Source: Dendrobium chrysotoxum
Lineage: Eukaryota > Streptophyta > Magnoliopsida > Asparagales > Orchidaceae
Assembly (NCBI GenBank): GCA_019925795.1
Contig: CM034300.1
Span: 37,469,390 to 37,533,389 of the forward strand
DNA length: 64,000 nt
Direction: 5' to 3'
The translations under genes and the position numbers were made by a program. Under the pieces are notes generated by a model. The model saw only the letters and a program-made list of their open reading frames with translations. It searched no databases and was not told where the DNA came from. Shown in pieces: positions 20,339-32,700 of the stretch. How positions within the stretch are numbered: the stretch's first letter is position 1; every line of letters begins with the position of its first letter.

Positions 20339-21975
20339 GTTTCCAGTGTGTTTTGCTTGGCTAATCTGTTTCAGGCACAAAAGACCGCGAGCCACTCAAG
20401 CCAACTCAAGATCGGGTCCAAGTGTGTCAAATGTATGATTTTTCTTTTTATTGAGTCAATTGTAATGTAACTGATTCCCTAGCTAAGTAACCTTGCACAC
20501 ACACACTCAGGGGGAGAGATTGAGTGAATTAGAGTTTCTATTGCAATTTTATTCAGATCATCCTGGACGATATCCACATCGTCCTGGACGATCCAGTTAA
20601 AACAGAAACCCTAATTAGGGCGACTAAGTTAAGAGGGTCTGATTGAGCAGATCGTCCTGGACGATCTCCGGATCGTACGGGACGATATGCCCAAATCAGA
20701 AATTCTCAGCCGCCAGATTAAGTTAGGCAAGTTTTATTTTAAGTATTTTGGTCTGATCGTCCCGGACGATTCACTACAATCATGCCTAAATTAGTCTGGT
20801 AATTAAGGAAAGCAATTAATGTTTAATTGATACGATCACATCGTCCTGGACGATCGCAGGATCGTCCCGGACGATCGTGATCGTCTTGTGCATTTCAGCT
20901 GTACGTCCAGAACTATGTACAGGACGATTTGGGGCCTTTTTGAACTAATCGTACCGGACGATTACCCTATCGTCCGGGACGATCAAGTAATTTTTTGGTC
21001 ATCCAGCACAGATTTCTCTGGACGACCCGAACTGTCTTCTGGACGATTTCCTTCAATTTGAACTAATCGTCCCGGACGATCGCAGGATCGTACGGGACGA
21101 TATGAACAACTTTTTCTACTGATCGTCCAGAAGAGCCAGATCGTCCAGGCTGAAACAGCTGAATTTGAACTGATCGTACAGGATGATATACCGATCGTCC
21201 TGGACGATCTTGGCCGACAAGTTGAGATTTAGGGCAAGTTTTAAGCCCTCCTTTAAAAGAACTTTTTCCTAGATTTGGAAAAATCTTTTGCTGCCTTCCT
21301 TCCCTGAGAAATCCTAGAGAGAGAGAGAGTTGGGAGAGAGAGAAGAGATCTTGTGAGGGGGAGTTAGTGAGGGATTCACTAAGGTTGCTCCAAGCACGGA
21401 TCAGAGTCGTCTTCTCCGCTCGTCGTCTGTCGTCTAGTTGGTGTTCTTCGTGGGAGGATCGTTCGCAAGAAGATCCGGGTTCTCTGCCCGCTTCAGGAGG
21501 AAGCGAAAGGAGTTCGTGGGTTCTCTGCCCGCTTCAGGTGGAAGCAAAAGGAGTTCGAAGGTTCTCTGCCTGCTTCAGGAGGAAGCGAAAGGAGGTCAGG
21601 TTCTCTGCCTCACCGTGTGGTGAAAAGGAGGTATTTTGTACAGGCTTCTCCGCCTTGCTGTGGGAGCAAAAGTCACTTTCGTTTAGTGCAATACCCGGAG
21701 GGGAGGCTCCGGGGAGTGGACGTAGGTCAAGTTGACCGAACCACTATAAAATCTGGTTTGCTTTTCTGATTCAGTTTTGCATTTTACTTTTCAATATAAA
21801 CTGCTTGGGTGAATATCGTTGGTTGATCTTTTTGTTATTGTTTACTTGTTTCCGCTGCTAAGTATTGAAAAGATTTTCATAGTTATCGTGAAATTTTTAA
21901 ATAACCAATTCACCCCCCCTCTTGGTTAGCCTCGGGACTAGTTCACTAGGGCTTAACATCCCTTTCGAACTTTCA
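20306..21975 (+). repeat. 3' LTR of copy A
   Basis: 1670 bp, nearly identical to 12133-13807 (about 14 substitutions, 12 of them transitions, and a 5-bp deletion near 21670, counted by eye). It is followed by the CATTT duplication. Confidence 0.96.
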
Positions 21976-22349
21976 CATTTAAGGGAGTTAGAGGAAGAGA
22001 AACAATCATCAATATTTCTTCCCTTTAATAAATCCAGTGGAATCAATCACTGCTTACAAGCTTCCAAATCAAAACAAGGTAAAACTCTCAGTCAGAAATC
22101 TAGTCTATTAGAAGTAGCAAGCAGTGATCGAATTTTGAAAAGTGTAAAATAGTAAATAAAAGAGATAAATCAGTGAATAAAAACAGGTAGAAAATCACAT
22201 CAAAATAAATACTCAAATCAAACTAACAAGACTAAAGTGAAAATCAGCAAAAAAATAAAAATTAACATAAAACAGATAATCAAATCAAGCAACTAACTAA
22301 CAGAAACATAATAAAAAATAGACAAATCAGAAATCAGCAGCCATCAGAA

Positions 22350-25300
22350 TCAAGCATTTATATCAATCACTCCTAATCTGGTCCTCAAAATGCTGAATGA
22401 GTCAAAGGTCAGTGGTTTAGCGAATATGTCAGCTAGCTGATTTTCAGTTGCTACATGATGTAGCTCAATGTCCCTTTTCGTAACATGGTCCCTGATGAAG
22501 TGATGCCTTATATCAATGTGTTTGGTTTTAGAATGTTGGATTAGATTCTTAGAGATGTAGATGGCACTAGTATTATTACACAGAACAGAAATTATGCCCA
22601 CAGGTAATCCTAAATCCAAGACTTGTTGCTTCAACTAAAGAACTTGGCCACACAACTCCCTAAGGCAATATACTCAGCTTCAGCAGTGGAAAGTGCAACT
22701 GAGTTCTATTTTCTACTGGACCAGGAGACTAATGACTATCCTATGAATTGATAAGTTCCAGAAGTGCTCTTTCTATCCACCCTACACCCTGTAAAGTCAG
22801 AATCAGAATATCCAATAATCTCAAAAGAGGTGCTGTGCCTAGGGTACCAGGTTCCTAGGTTTGGGGTCCCTAAAAGATATCTAAGAATTCTCTTAACAGC
22901 AGTCAGGTGGGACTCTTTGAGATCAGCCTGAAACCTAGCACAAAGACAAACACTAAACATGATATCAGGTCGGCTAGCTGTCAGGTAAAGCAGTGATCCA
23001 ATTATTCCTTTATACTTCTTCTGATCAATTGATTTTCCACTTGAATCCTTATCTAACTGAACAGAGGAGCTCATGGGAGTGTTGATTGGCTTGGCTTTGT
23101 CCATTTCATATTTCTTTAAAATGTTCTTAGTGTATTTAGATTGATTGAGAAACATTCCATCATCCATTTGCCTTATGCTAAACCCCAAAAAGTAGAACAA
23201 TTCTCCCATCATACTCATCTCAAACTCCTTACTGATTATTTTAGAAAACTCATCACATAAATATTTATCAGAAGATCAAAAAATTATATCATCAATATAG
23301 ATCTGGATAATGAGTAAGTCATCCCCTATTCTCCTCAGAAAAAGGGTGGTGTCTACGCTCCCCTTAACAAACTCTCTTTCTAACAGGAATGTGCTAAGCC
23401 TCTTATACCAAGCTCTGGGTGCCTGTTTCAATCTATATAAGGCCTTTTTTAATTTGTAAACATGATTTGGATATTGGGAACTCTCAAAACCTGAGGGTTA
23501 TTCTACAAAAACATTCTCTTTTATTACCCCATTTAAAAAGGCACTCTTGACATCCATTTGAAATAGCTTAAATCCCTTATAACAAGCAAAGGCTAGTAGC
23601 ACTCTAATGGCTTCCAATCTAGCTATAAGGGCAAAGGCCTCCTCAAAATCAATCCCTTCAATCTGATTATACCCCTTAGCCACCAATCTTGCCTTATTCC
23701 TAACCACCACACCAGAATCATTCATCTTATTCTTAAAGATCCACTTGGTTCCCACTATATTTTGATTTCTAGGTCTTTCTTCTAACTTCCAAACATCATT
23801 CCTTATAAATTAATTCAATTCTTCTTGCATAGCTAAGATCCAAAACTCATCCGAAAGGGCTTGATTGATGTTGGTGGGTTCAGTCATTGAGATAAAGACA
23901 GAGTGGTTTACTTCCTTCCTAAGTCCTTGCCTAGTCCTAACACCTTCAGAAGGGTCTCCTAAGATCAGTTCTTTAGGATGACTCGAAGAATATCTCCAAT
24001 CTCTAGGCAGTGTGGTTTGAGGTCCTATCCTTTCCTCCAGATTTGCATTTTCTACCCCTTGGGTAATCTCCTCTACCTCTTCTTCTTCCTCAACACCACA
24101 TGAGTTGTCTCTTCCACCACCAAAGTCCTCTTATTGAACACCATAAAGGATTTCCCCACACTGGAATAGCCTAAGAACATTCCTTCATCAGATTTAAGGT
24201 TAAATTTTTCTAAGGATGATGTCCCGTTGTTCATAATGAAAACCTTACAGCCAAAGACATGGAGGTGGGATAGGTTTGGAGTTCTACCCTTAATAATCTC
24301 ATAAGGTGTCTTGTTCATATTTGATCTCACATTCACCCTATTCAGCACATAACAGGTAGTGTTCACCACTTCAGCCCAAAAGTATTTTGGAAGTGAATAC
24401 TCAGCAAGCATGGCTCTAGCGGCTTCCACTAAGGTCCTATTCTTCCTTTCAGCTACCCCATTCTGCTGAGGGGTCCTAGGAGCTAAAAAATTGTGACTAA
24501 TCCCTTTCTCCTCACAGAAGCTTCTAAACTTTATATTTTCAAACTCTCCACTATGATTACTATGAATACTCAAGATCTCACAACCTAACTTCCTCTGAAT
24601 CTAAGTGGAGAAGGACTTAAACTCATCAAACGACTCAGACTTATGTGACAGAAATTTAATCCAAGTGAACCTCGAGTAGTCATCTACAATCACAAACCCA
24701 TAGACTTTCCCCCCTAAGATGGCAGAGCTAATGGGTCCAAAGAGATCCATGTGAAGGACTTCTAAAGGTCTAGAGGTGCTAATGTCCTTAACAGAGTGAA
24801 AGGAGGACTGAACTTGCTTTCCTAACTGACAGGCATCACACAGGTGGTCCTTAGTGAACTTAAGCTTGGGCACACCTCTAACTAAGTCCTTTTTGGTGAC
24901 TCTCCTAAGGGTTTTCATACTGGCATGACACAATCTCCTATGCCACAACCAAGACTCATCAGCACCAATTTTTAAGCAAATTAAATTTTCAGCCTTAATG
25001 CAACTTACATCCAGCTTGTAGACATTGTTGATCCTTTGTCCCTGCAAAATAATTTTGTCATTGAAGCTTAAAATGCAGCAAGTAGGCAGGAATTTGATGC
25101 TGTATCCTTTATCACAGAGTTGACTAATGCTCAGCAAGTTATGTTTCAGTCTATCTACAAGCAAAATATTGTCAATCATAAAACTCTTTAAATCACCAAT
25201 TATACCTGAACCTACCACCCTCTTAGTGGTGTTATCTCCAAGTGTAACCTTACCTCCAGCCCTGGCCTCCAGTGAAATGAACTGATTTGCATCTCCAGTC

Positions 25301-25356
25301 ATGTGTCTAGAACATTCACTGTCCAGGTACCACACTTGGAGAGCACACCTACAAAA
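22350..25356 (-). pseudogene. pol: copia Pol of copy B, broken by frameshifts
   Basis: Same domain order as copy A pol: protease (YLDSECSRHMTG, with Glu replacing the Gly of DSG), integrase finger and core (24073-25335; a TAG near 24600 at a presumed Trp codon), RT (FQMDVKSAFLNG; YIDD at about 23292-23303 instead of YVDD), RNase H, and the end NQLADIFAKPL to the stop at 22350-22352. There are at least two frame changes, near 24070-23760 and 22735-22640. B has 17 bp less than A between gag and protease, lacks the junction hairpin, and so has protease in the gag frame behind the tandem TGA. The shared RNase H stop (TAG after SRK) is present. Confidence 0.9.
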
Positions 25357-25359
25357 TCA

Positions 25360-27171
25360 TCAAACATTTGTTTTAGGAACCCAAACAGGTTTGGGTTCCT
25401 TCTTATGAAAAGAAGAATGTGATGCATGTGTGTTGTGCTGTGAGACAGGTAATTTGGGCCTCCATACCCAATGTGTACTATGGTGAATAGTGCAGGTGTG
25501 AGAAATGTGTCCTAACATGCCACAAGAAAAACATCTAACACCAGGAAAGGGTTAACTAATCTACGTGGGTGATAGTGCCTCTTCCTAGGTTTGTATGAAA
25601 CATGCTTTGATGATTTTGAACCAAATTCTATAAAAGGTGGAGGTGCATAAAACTGTATAAACATAGGAGGTGTTTCATGTTTCTCATAAGCACTGATTTT
25701 AACTTTCAAAAATTCATTTTCTTTCTTTAAACTTGCAATTTCAAATTTCAAAGAACGATTACTACTCTCCACTTCACATGCCATGTTGTCCAATTCTTTA
25801 AAAGCTCTTTCTAAGTAAATATGCATGGTTTTCAATGAATCATGCTCAACAGTTAAATCATAATACTTTTTATTCAGTTCATCAAATTCATCCAATAAAG
25901 ATATGTGATTGTAATCAATAGTGGAATGATCCTTAATCAAAACATCATGCTCTTTTTGTAAAGTCAAATAATCCAATTTTAAGCTAGCATGGGTTTTCTT
26001 AAGCTTCCTATACGATGCATGAGTTTTTTCAGATATTTTAAGTAATTGATCGTAAGTAAGCTCACATACCTCTTCCTGGTCAGACTGACCAGGATGATCA
26101 TCAGCCATCAGGCACAAATTTGTTTCCTCCTCTTCAGCTTCAGTCTCAGAAGAGTCAGATGCAGAATCTGCCCAGAATGCCTTCTGAATCCGCTTCTTAT
26201 CCTTCCTGAACTTGTATTTCTCCTCACCCTTCTCCTTACTTGGGTGAGTTTTAAGTGTAGGATAATCAGCCTTAATGTGTCCAGGCTTCCTGTATTCAAA
26301 ACAGACAGTGTCAGATGAACCCTTAAAATTTTTGTTGGACTTACCCTTGTTCCACTTCTAAAAGTTCTTGTGTTTCTTCCTTAGAAAGCTTTTGAATTGC
26401 CTAGTGATCAAGGCAACGTCATCACTATCAGACCCGGAAGCACTAGTATCACTCTCGTTGGCCTTCAGTGCCACTGTTTTATCCTTCTTCTTCTCACCTG
26501 CATCAAGCTATCTTTGGTTCACCCCTTGCTCGTAAGCAATGAGTGATCCAAGTCAGCTATCAATAGAGTAAGTATTCAAATCTTTAGATTCAGTGATTGC
26601 AGTTATCTTAGCATCATATGAAGAAGGCAAACATCTAAGTATTTTGTTCACTCTTTCGTAGTTTGTAAGTTCTCTACCTAAGGCATGCAAAGAAGTAACA
26701 ATTTGAGTGAATCTCGTATACATTTCAAAAATAGTTTCAGTAGATTTCATGCGAAATAGTTCATAGTCATGAAGTAAAATATTTAACCTAGACTGTTTGA
26801 CTTCAGTTATACCTTCATATGTGATGCACAATCTATCCCAGTTTTCCTTACCAGTTGTACACGTAGAGACACGCATGTAATCCTCAGATTTTAAAGCACA
26901 GAAAAAATAATTCAAATATTTGGCATTCAATTGTGCTAAATCACGATCATCAAAAGTCCAATCAGTAAAAGGGCAGTTCAGTTTCAACATTATTAATCAT
27001 CCTAAAAGGTGGTTTGTATCCATCCTTAACTAACATCCACATGCGATAATCAATTGATTGAAGAAAAGTGGACATGCGAGTTTTCAAAAAATTAAAAGGT
27101 ATGTTATCAAATAATGGTGGTCGTGTAATTGAATAACCTTCAGCAGTATTATGATTATCAAAGTTAGCCAT
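25360..27171 (-). pseudogene. gag: SIRE-type Gag of copy B, broken
   Basis: Starts MANFDNHNTAEGYSITRPP at 27171 and ends at the tandem TGA at 25357-25362. A frameshift near 26985 and another near 25550 (inside the second zinc knuckle), plus stops near 26550 and 26515, break the frame. The first knuckle has His (GHIKAD) but two of its Cys are Tyr. The coiled coil at about 25660-26030 is still open. Same layout as the intact gag of copy A. Confidence 0.88.
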
Positions 27172-27226
27172 GGATCAAATTCACAAGTTTTTAAACTTAA
27201 ATTTTGAATCCCGTTATGATACCACT

Positions 27227-28929
27227 TGAAAGTTCGATAGGGATGTTAAGCCCTGATGAACTAGTTCTGAGGCTAACCAAGAGGGTGGGTGGGTGAATTG
27301 TTTATTTAAAAATTCAAGAGCAATAGCAAAAATCTTTTCTATGATATGCAGCAGAAATAAGTAAATACTCAAACGAAAAGATTAAACACAAATTTCACCC
27401 AAGCAGATAATCACAGAAAAACTAAAGTGCAGAAAGTAATCAGAAAGAACACACCAGAATTTTATAGTGGTTCGATCAACTTGACCTATGTCCACTCCCC
27501 GGAGCCTCCCCTCCGGGTATTGCACTAACTCAAAGTGTCTCTCCTTTTGCTTCCACAGTAAGGCGGAGAAGCCTGTACAAAAACCTCCTTTCCACCGACA
27601 CGGTGAGGCAGAGAACCCAACCTCCTTTTGCTTCCTCCTGAAGCAGGCAGAGAACCTCGGACTCCTTTCACTTCCTCCTGAAGTGGGCAGAGAACTCCGG
27701 ACTCCTTTCGCTTCCTCTTGAAGCGGGCAGAGAACCCCAGATCTTCTTGCGAACGATCCTCTCATAAAGAACACCAACACGATGAAAGACGACGAGCGGA
27801 GAAGACGACTCTGATCCTTGCTTGGAGCAACCTTCGTGAACCCCTCACAAACTCCCCCTCACAAGATCCTCTCTCTCTCTCCCAAACTCTCTCTCTAGGG
27901 TTTCTCTGGAAGGAAAAGTGGCAAAAGATTTTTCTTATTGAAAGAAAAAGATCTTTTATAGGAGGGCTCAAAATTTGCCCTAAATCTCAACTGGTCGGCC
28001 TAGATCATCCAGGATGATCGATAAATCATCCTGTACGATCAGTTCAAAATCAGTTGCTTCAGCGTGGATGACCTGGCTCTTCTGGACGATCAGTAGAAAA
28101 AGTTGTTCATATCATCCCGTACGATTCTGTAATCATCCGGGACGATTAGTGTAAATTGAGGAATTTCATCCAGAAGATTGCTCTGGTCGTCTAGAGAAAC
28201 TTGTGCTAGACGACCAAAAAATGACTTGATCGTCCAGGACGATTAGGATATCATCCTGTACGATTAGTTCAAAATGTGCCCAAATCGTCCTGAGCACCGC
28301 TCTGGACGTCCAGCTGAAACACACTAGACGATCCTGTTTGTCCAGGACGATCCTGCAATCATCCAGGATGATATGATTGTATCAATCAAGTATTAATTGC
28401 TTTCCTTAATTACCAGACTAATTTAGGCATGATTGTACTAGATCATCCAGGATGATACACGTATCGGCCAGGATGATTAGACCAAATATCTTAAAATAAA
28501 AACTTGCCTAACTTGATCTGGCGGCTGAGAATTTTTGATTTGAGTATATCATCCCGTACGATGCAATGATCGTCTAGGACGATCTGCTTAATCAGACACA
28601 CTTAACTTGGTCGCCCTAATTAGGGTTTCTATTTTTACTTGATCGTCCAGGATGATGTGACTATCATCCAGGATGATCTGAACAAAAACTTGAACAGAAA
28701 CTCTAATTCACTCAAGCTCTCCCCCTGAGTGTGTGTGTGCAAGGTTACTTAGGTAGGGGATCAGTTACATTATAATTGACTTAAGAAAAGGAAAATAGTA
28801 CACTTAGACACACATGGACCCGATCTTGAGTTGGCTTGAGTTGCTCGTGATCTTTTATGCTTGAAACGAGTTAGCCAAGCAAAACACAATAGAAACATGT
28901 TTGTCATCATCAAAACCAAATTTGCAACA
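27227..28929 (-). repeat. 5' LTR of copy B
   Basis: 1703 bp on the minus strand, starting TGTTGCAAAT at 28929 and ending CTTTCA at 27227. TATA box TATAAAAG at 27953-27960, palindrome array at about 28005-28680. Followed on the outside by GATTG. Confidence 0.93.
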
Positions 28930-28934
28930 GATTG

Positions 28935-29764
28935 GTCATGTTAAAAGTGAATGCGAAAAGAAAGGCTTGATGGCTAATGAGATGGGTGAAGGTGTCCAGA
29001 AACAAGGGAAAGGTAACTTTGAGAATATGGAACAAGAAGTTGATAAGAATGGAACATATGGACCTTGGGTCCACATCAATTACAAAAAAAATAAGAGAGT
29101 AGCATGTGGAGCACCTAAAGGGGCCAAGCTAAATTTGAGGTATAATAAGAATAAGAACAGGGATTCTTCTCTGGTGGCGGTTGTCATTCCAGTTGGTGAG
29201 GATACTAATGAGGTGAAGGAAGTTAAGAACACAGAGAAGAGTATGGAGAAGGAAGATATTGTGGGAACTGAGGAAGGTGAATTGTTATTGGATAGTATGG
29301 TGGTTAATAACTGCATTCCTAAATTAGATCTCAACCCGTCCAAAGTGGGCTTGATAATTTCTGAAGGTAACAATGGTTCTCCTTATATTCGTGTAGCTAC
29401 TAGTGAGGAGGCAAATCTTGCTCTAGATCTAGTGTTGGAAGTCTGGGGTGCTTATGTAAATCCTAATCTTGGTAAAGGTGAGGTTGCTGTTTTTCAAGGT
29501 ATTCAAGATAAGTCTTACAATGTAGATCTAGATAAGGATGGTCTTCCTTCTACTATGAGTGGGAAAGATGGGAAGGGTTTTTTACGAACTCAAGTATTTC
29601 CTACTAGATTACTTGTGAACTCAGGTATTCCCTATCAGAAATCTAATTTCAAGCTTCAAAAAGAACTTAGATCCTTGGGCAAAGATAACATTATTAATCA
29701 TGGTAGAAAAGGTAATGGGCTTGTTAGAGGTAGGAAAGGGAGTAATCCCAATTCTTATCATTAA
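28935..29764 (+). pseudogene. LINE1 ORF1, 3' part (end of zinc knuckle and C-terminal tail)
   Basis: Continuation of ORF1 after copy B. It starts with the His and last Cys of the zinc knuckle (GHVKSEC), so the knuckle has C-x2-C before the insertion and x4-H-x4-C after it. A lysine-rich tail follows with YGPWVHINYKKNKR near 29057-29098, the YGPW motif usual behind the knuckle in plant LINE ORF1 proteins. This half is open to the stop TAA at 29762-29764. The ATG of ORF2 is the next three bases. Confidence 0.8.
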
Positions 29765-32700
29765 ATGTCTTCCATAGCATTTTGGAATTGTAGGGGGGCT
29801 AGGAAGAGTGAAGCCTCCCATTACTTGAAGGAGTTTGTGATAGAGCATGATGTGTTTTTTGTTGGACTTATAGAGACTAAGATCTCTTCTTTTGATAGAC
29901 TCGAGTGTAACAAATTCATTGGTATCAATTGGGATTTTTTTCTTTTTCCTGCTAAAGGTTTATCTGGAGGTATTATGGCTTGTTGGAGGAATGACTTGGC
30001 TTCTTTTACTATTTTAGAAGCTTCATCTCAAGTAGTTGTTGGGGAATTGAGAATAGGTATATATGGTGTGTGGCTTATTGCATCTTTTTATGGTAGTAAT
30101 AATTCTTATAAGAGAAGGGGCTTGTGGAGTAAACTTGAAGGCTTCTCAAACTATAAGCTTCCTTTTGTTATAGGAGTTGACTTCAATTGTATTATGTCTT
30201 AGGAAGATAAGAGAGGAGGGAAAAAATTTGTTCTCTCTCTCAGGGTACTCAAGATTTGAGAAGTTTCATGAGTAATTGTGATCTTCATGACATGGGAGTC
30301 ATTGGCCCAAAATTTACATGGTGTAATAATAAGAAAGGTGGAGCTCGTATCCTTGAAAGATTGGATCAGTGCATTTTGAACACAGCTGCCTTGGAAGCTC
30401 TCCAAATGATGGCTGTTTGGCATCTTGCTAGAGTTGCATCTGATCACTATCCCATCCTGATTAAGCTGCTTCCTCCAGGTTTTTGGAAAAACAAATTTCT
30501 TAGGTATAAAGAGGTTTGGTCCTCGTACCCTACTTCTACTATTATTGTGTCTAAAACATGGGAGAGGAAGGTGCAAGGAGATGTTGTTAGTTCTCTCAAC
30601 TTGAAATTCAAGAGAGCTTTGAGAGCATTAGTTTTTTGGAGCAAATCAAAACATCAAAATCTTATGATCTTGAAGGAGCCTTGAAGAAGGAAATCTTTGA
30701 ACTTCAAATTGAAGAAGCTGAGGTTGGCAGGCTGTCTGATGAGAAGCTGCTGCTACTGAAAGCTAAGGTGCATGAGCTTAATACTACCCTTGGCTGCCTT
30801 AATACGTGGTGGAGGCAAAGAGCCAAAGCAAAATGGTTAACTGACGGTGACACCAACTCTAAGTTTTTTCATGGGTTTGCTTCGGGTAGATGCAATGCTA
30901 ATTGGATTCATTAGGATAAAGATAGCAGTGGGAATTTGGTTGAGGATCAAAATCTGATTGTAGAAGTTTTTTATGACTTCTTTAAAGGCAAATGAGAGGT
31001 TAGGAAATGTAAGCTGAAGGGGGTGGTCGTCCCCCTCACATGTGCTGAATAATAGTGACAAAGAAATCCTGCTAGCTGATTTTACTAAGGAGGAGCTGGA
31101 AAGAGTAGTGACTCATCTGGAAGCCAATATTTCTCCAAGTATTGATGGTATTTAGTATTCTTTCATTAAAACTTATTAGCATATAATTAAAGAAGATGTG
31201 TGGAAGGCTGTTACTTCATTTCTGTCGACTGGTTCTATGAGTTTAAGTTGGAAAGAAACTTTAGTGGTCCTTATCCCTAAATTTAAAAATCCTATGATCC
31301 CCTATAGTTATAGACCTATTAGCCTCTATTTGTCGATTTACATGATAGTGGCTAGGTTGTCATTGAATAGAATGATTAGCTTTATTACTAAGCTTATTTC
31401 TGAGGAGCATGCGGCTTTTGTAAAAGGTCGTTCTATTGCTGATCATGTTTTTCTTGCCCAAGAAGTGTTCAACAAGTTCACATTTTCTAAATCCAAAAAA
31501 GGGCTTATGGCAATCAAAGTTGATATGGAACAAACTTATGATAGTATGGGGTGGTTAACTCTTAAGCTAGTTTTGAAGAATTTGGGCTTTCCAGATAAGT
31601 TTTCTAATCTTCTTCTCCAATGTGTTATTGACCTGAAATTTTCTTTATTGATTAATGGTAATAATTCAAGTTGGATTGAGGCTAGGAGCGGGTTCAGGCA
31701 AGGTTTTCCCTTGTCTCCCTATCTTTTTATACTCTGCTCTCAAATATTTTTTGATGCATTTGCTTAGAGAGGGAAAGGTTTTGGTATTAAAGTGGCTCTG
31801 AATGCTGAGAAAATTTCTCATTTGTTATACGCCGACGACAATGTTATGTTTTTGGAGGCCAAGTATAGAAGTGTGAAGAAAGCTAGCAAGATCTTGGAGG
31901 ACTATTGTAAATGGTCTGGTCAGAAGGTGAATTTTTACAAATATTCTATTCTCTTTGGCAAATCAGTCAGAAGATCTAGAAGAAGTTCTCTAGCTAGAAT
32001 CTTGGGTTTCAAAGTGGTGGAAGAATTCATGTATCTTGGCACTAAGATTGCTATAAGGAGATTGACTGGTTCAGATTTCCCTAATCTTTTGAAAAAGGCT
32101 ATCGGTTATTTGAATGTTTGGGGTAACCGTTTTATTTCTCTTGCAGGGAAGTTGCTTCTTGTAAAATCAGTTTTCTCTTCTCTTCCTACTTTTCTTTCTA
32201 CTCATTCTTTAGTTCCTTTGGGAGTGCTGAATGATTTGGATAGAATGTGTAGGGATATTTTGTGGAACAAGTAAGATGGGAGTAAGGATCTCCATTATGT
32301 TTCTTGGGAAGTTTTTTACAGCCTAGAAGATTGGGTGGTCAATGCGTCCAATCGGTTGCTTCCAGAGTTAGTCCTTTACGAGCTAAATTTTCTTGGAATC
32401 TCATCTTAAGGCCTTCTTCCTTTCTTAATAGGGTGATTAGTAATAAGTATGGTAATCATGTGTGGAACTTCCAGCCAAAGAGGAATAGCTCTCCTACATT
32501 GAAGATCATTTTGAGTGAATGCAAATCTCTGGTGGAAATTGTTAGGTGGAAAGTATCTTCGGGTGGTTTTATTAACATTTTAGAGGATGTTTGGATTTTT
32601 GATAAATCTATTGTTAAATGGATGACTTTTGTTGTGAAAATGGATGACGATATGCAAATTCTAGAAAGTTTTGTTTGTGATGGCGACTGGAATGAAGGCA

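Larger units (their letters stand above)
12133..21975 (+). mobile_element. nearly intact SIRE/Maximus-type Ty1/copia retrotransposon (copy A)
   Basis: A 9843-bp forward element inside copy B: 5' LTR 12133-13807, primer site 13810-13821, gag 13864-15675, pol 15687-18737, long non-coding 3' region, polypurine tract 20292-20304, 3' LTR 20306-21975, flanked by CATTT. The LTRs differ by about 14 substitutions (about 0.8%) and one 5-bp deletion near 21670, counted by eye. Gag has no stop, and pol has one in-frame TAG at 18378. Lineage follows from the gag with coiled coil and two zinc knuckles, LDSGCSRHMTG protease, the tract AAAAAGGGGGAGA and the large LTR. This is the most recently inserted complete element in the window. 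Confidence 0.97.
7503..28929 (-). mobile_element. SIRE-type Ty1/copia retrotransposon (copy B), containing copy A
   Basis: A reverse-strand element bounded by LTRs at 7503-9202 (3') and 27227-28929 (5'), with the duplication GATTG on both sides. Without copy A and its duplication it is about 11.6 kb, some 1.8 kb longer than A or C. The excess lies at about 9430-11235, between pol and the 3' LTR, and carries an extra ORF with its own promoter-like region. gag and pol are full length in outline but broken by stops and frameshifts. Its primer site (27214-27225, read in reverse) starts TGGTATCA like the initiator-Met tRNA site but then diverges. B sits in the zinc-knuckle codons of LINE1 ORF1. 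Confidence 0.93.
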
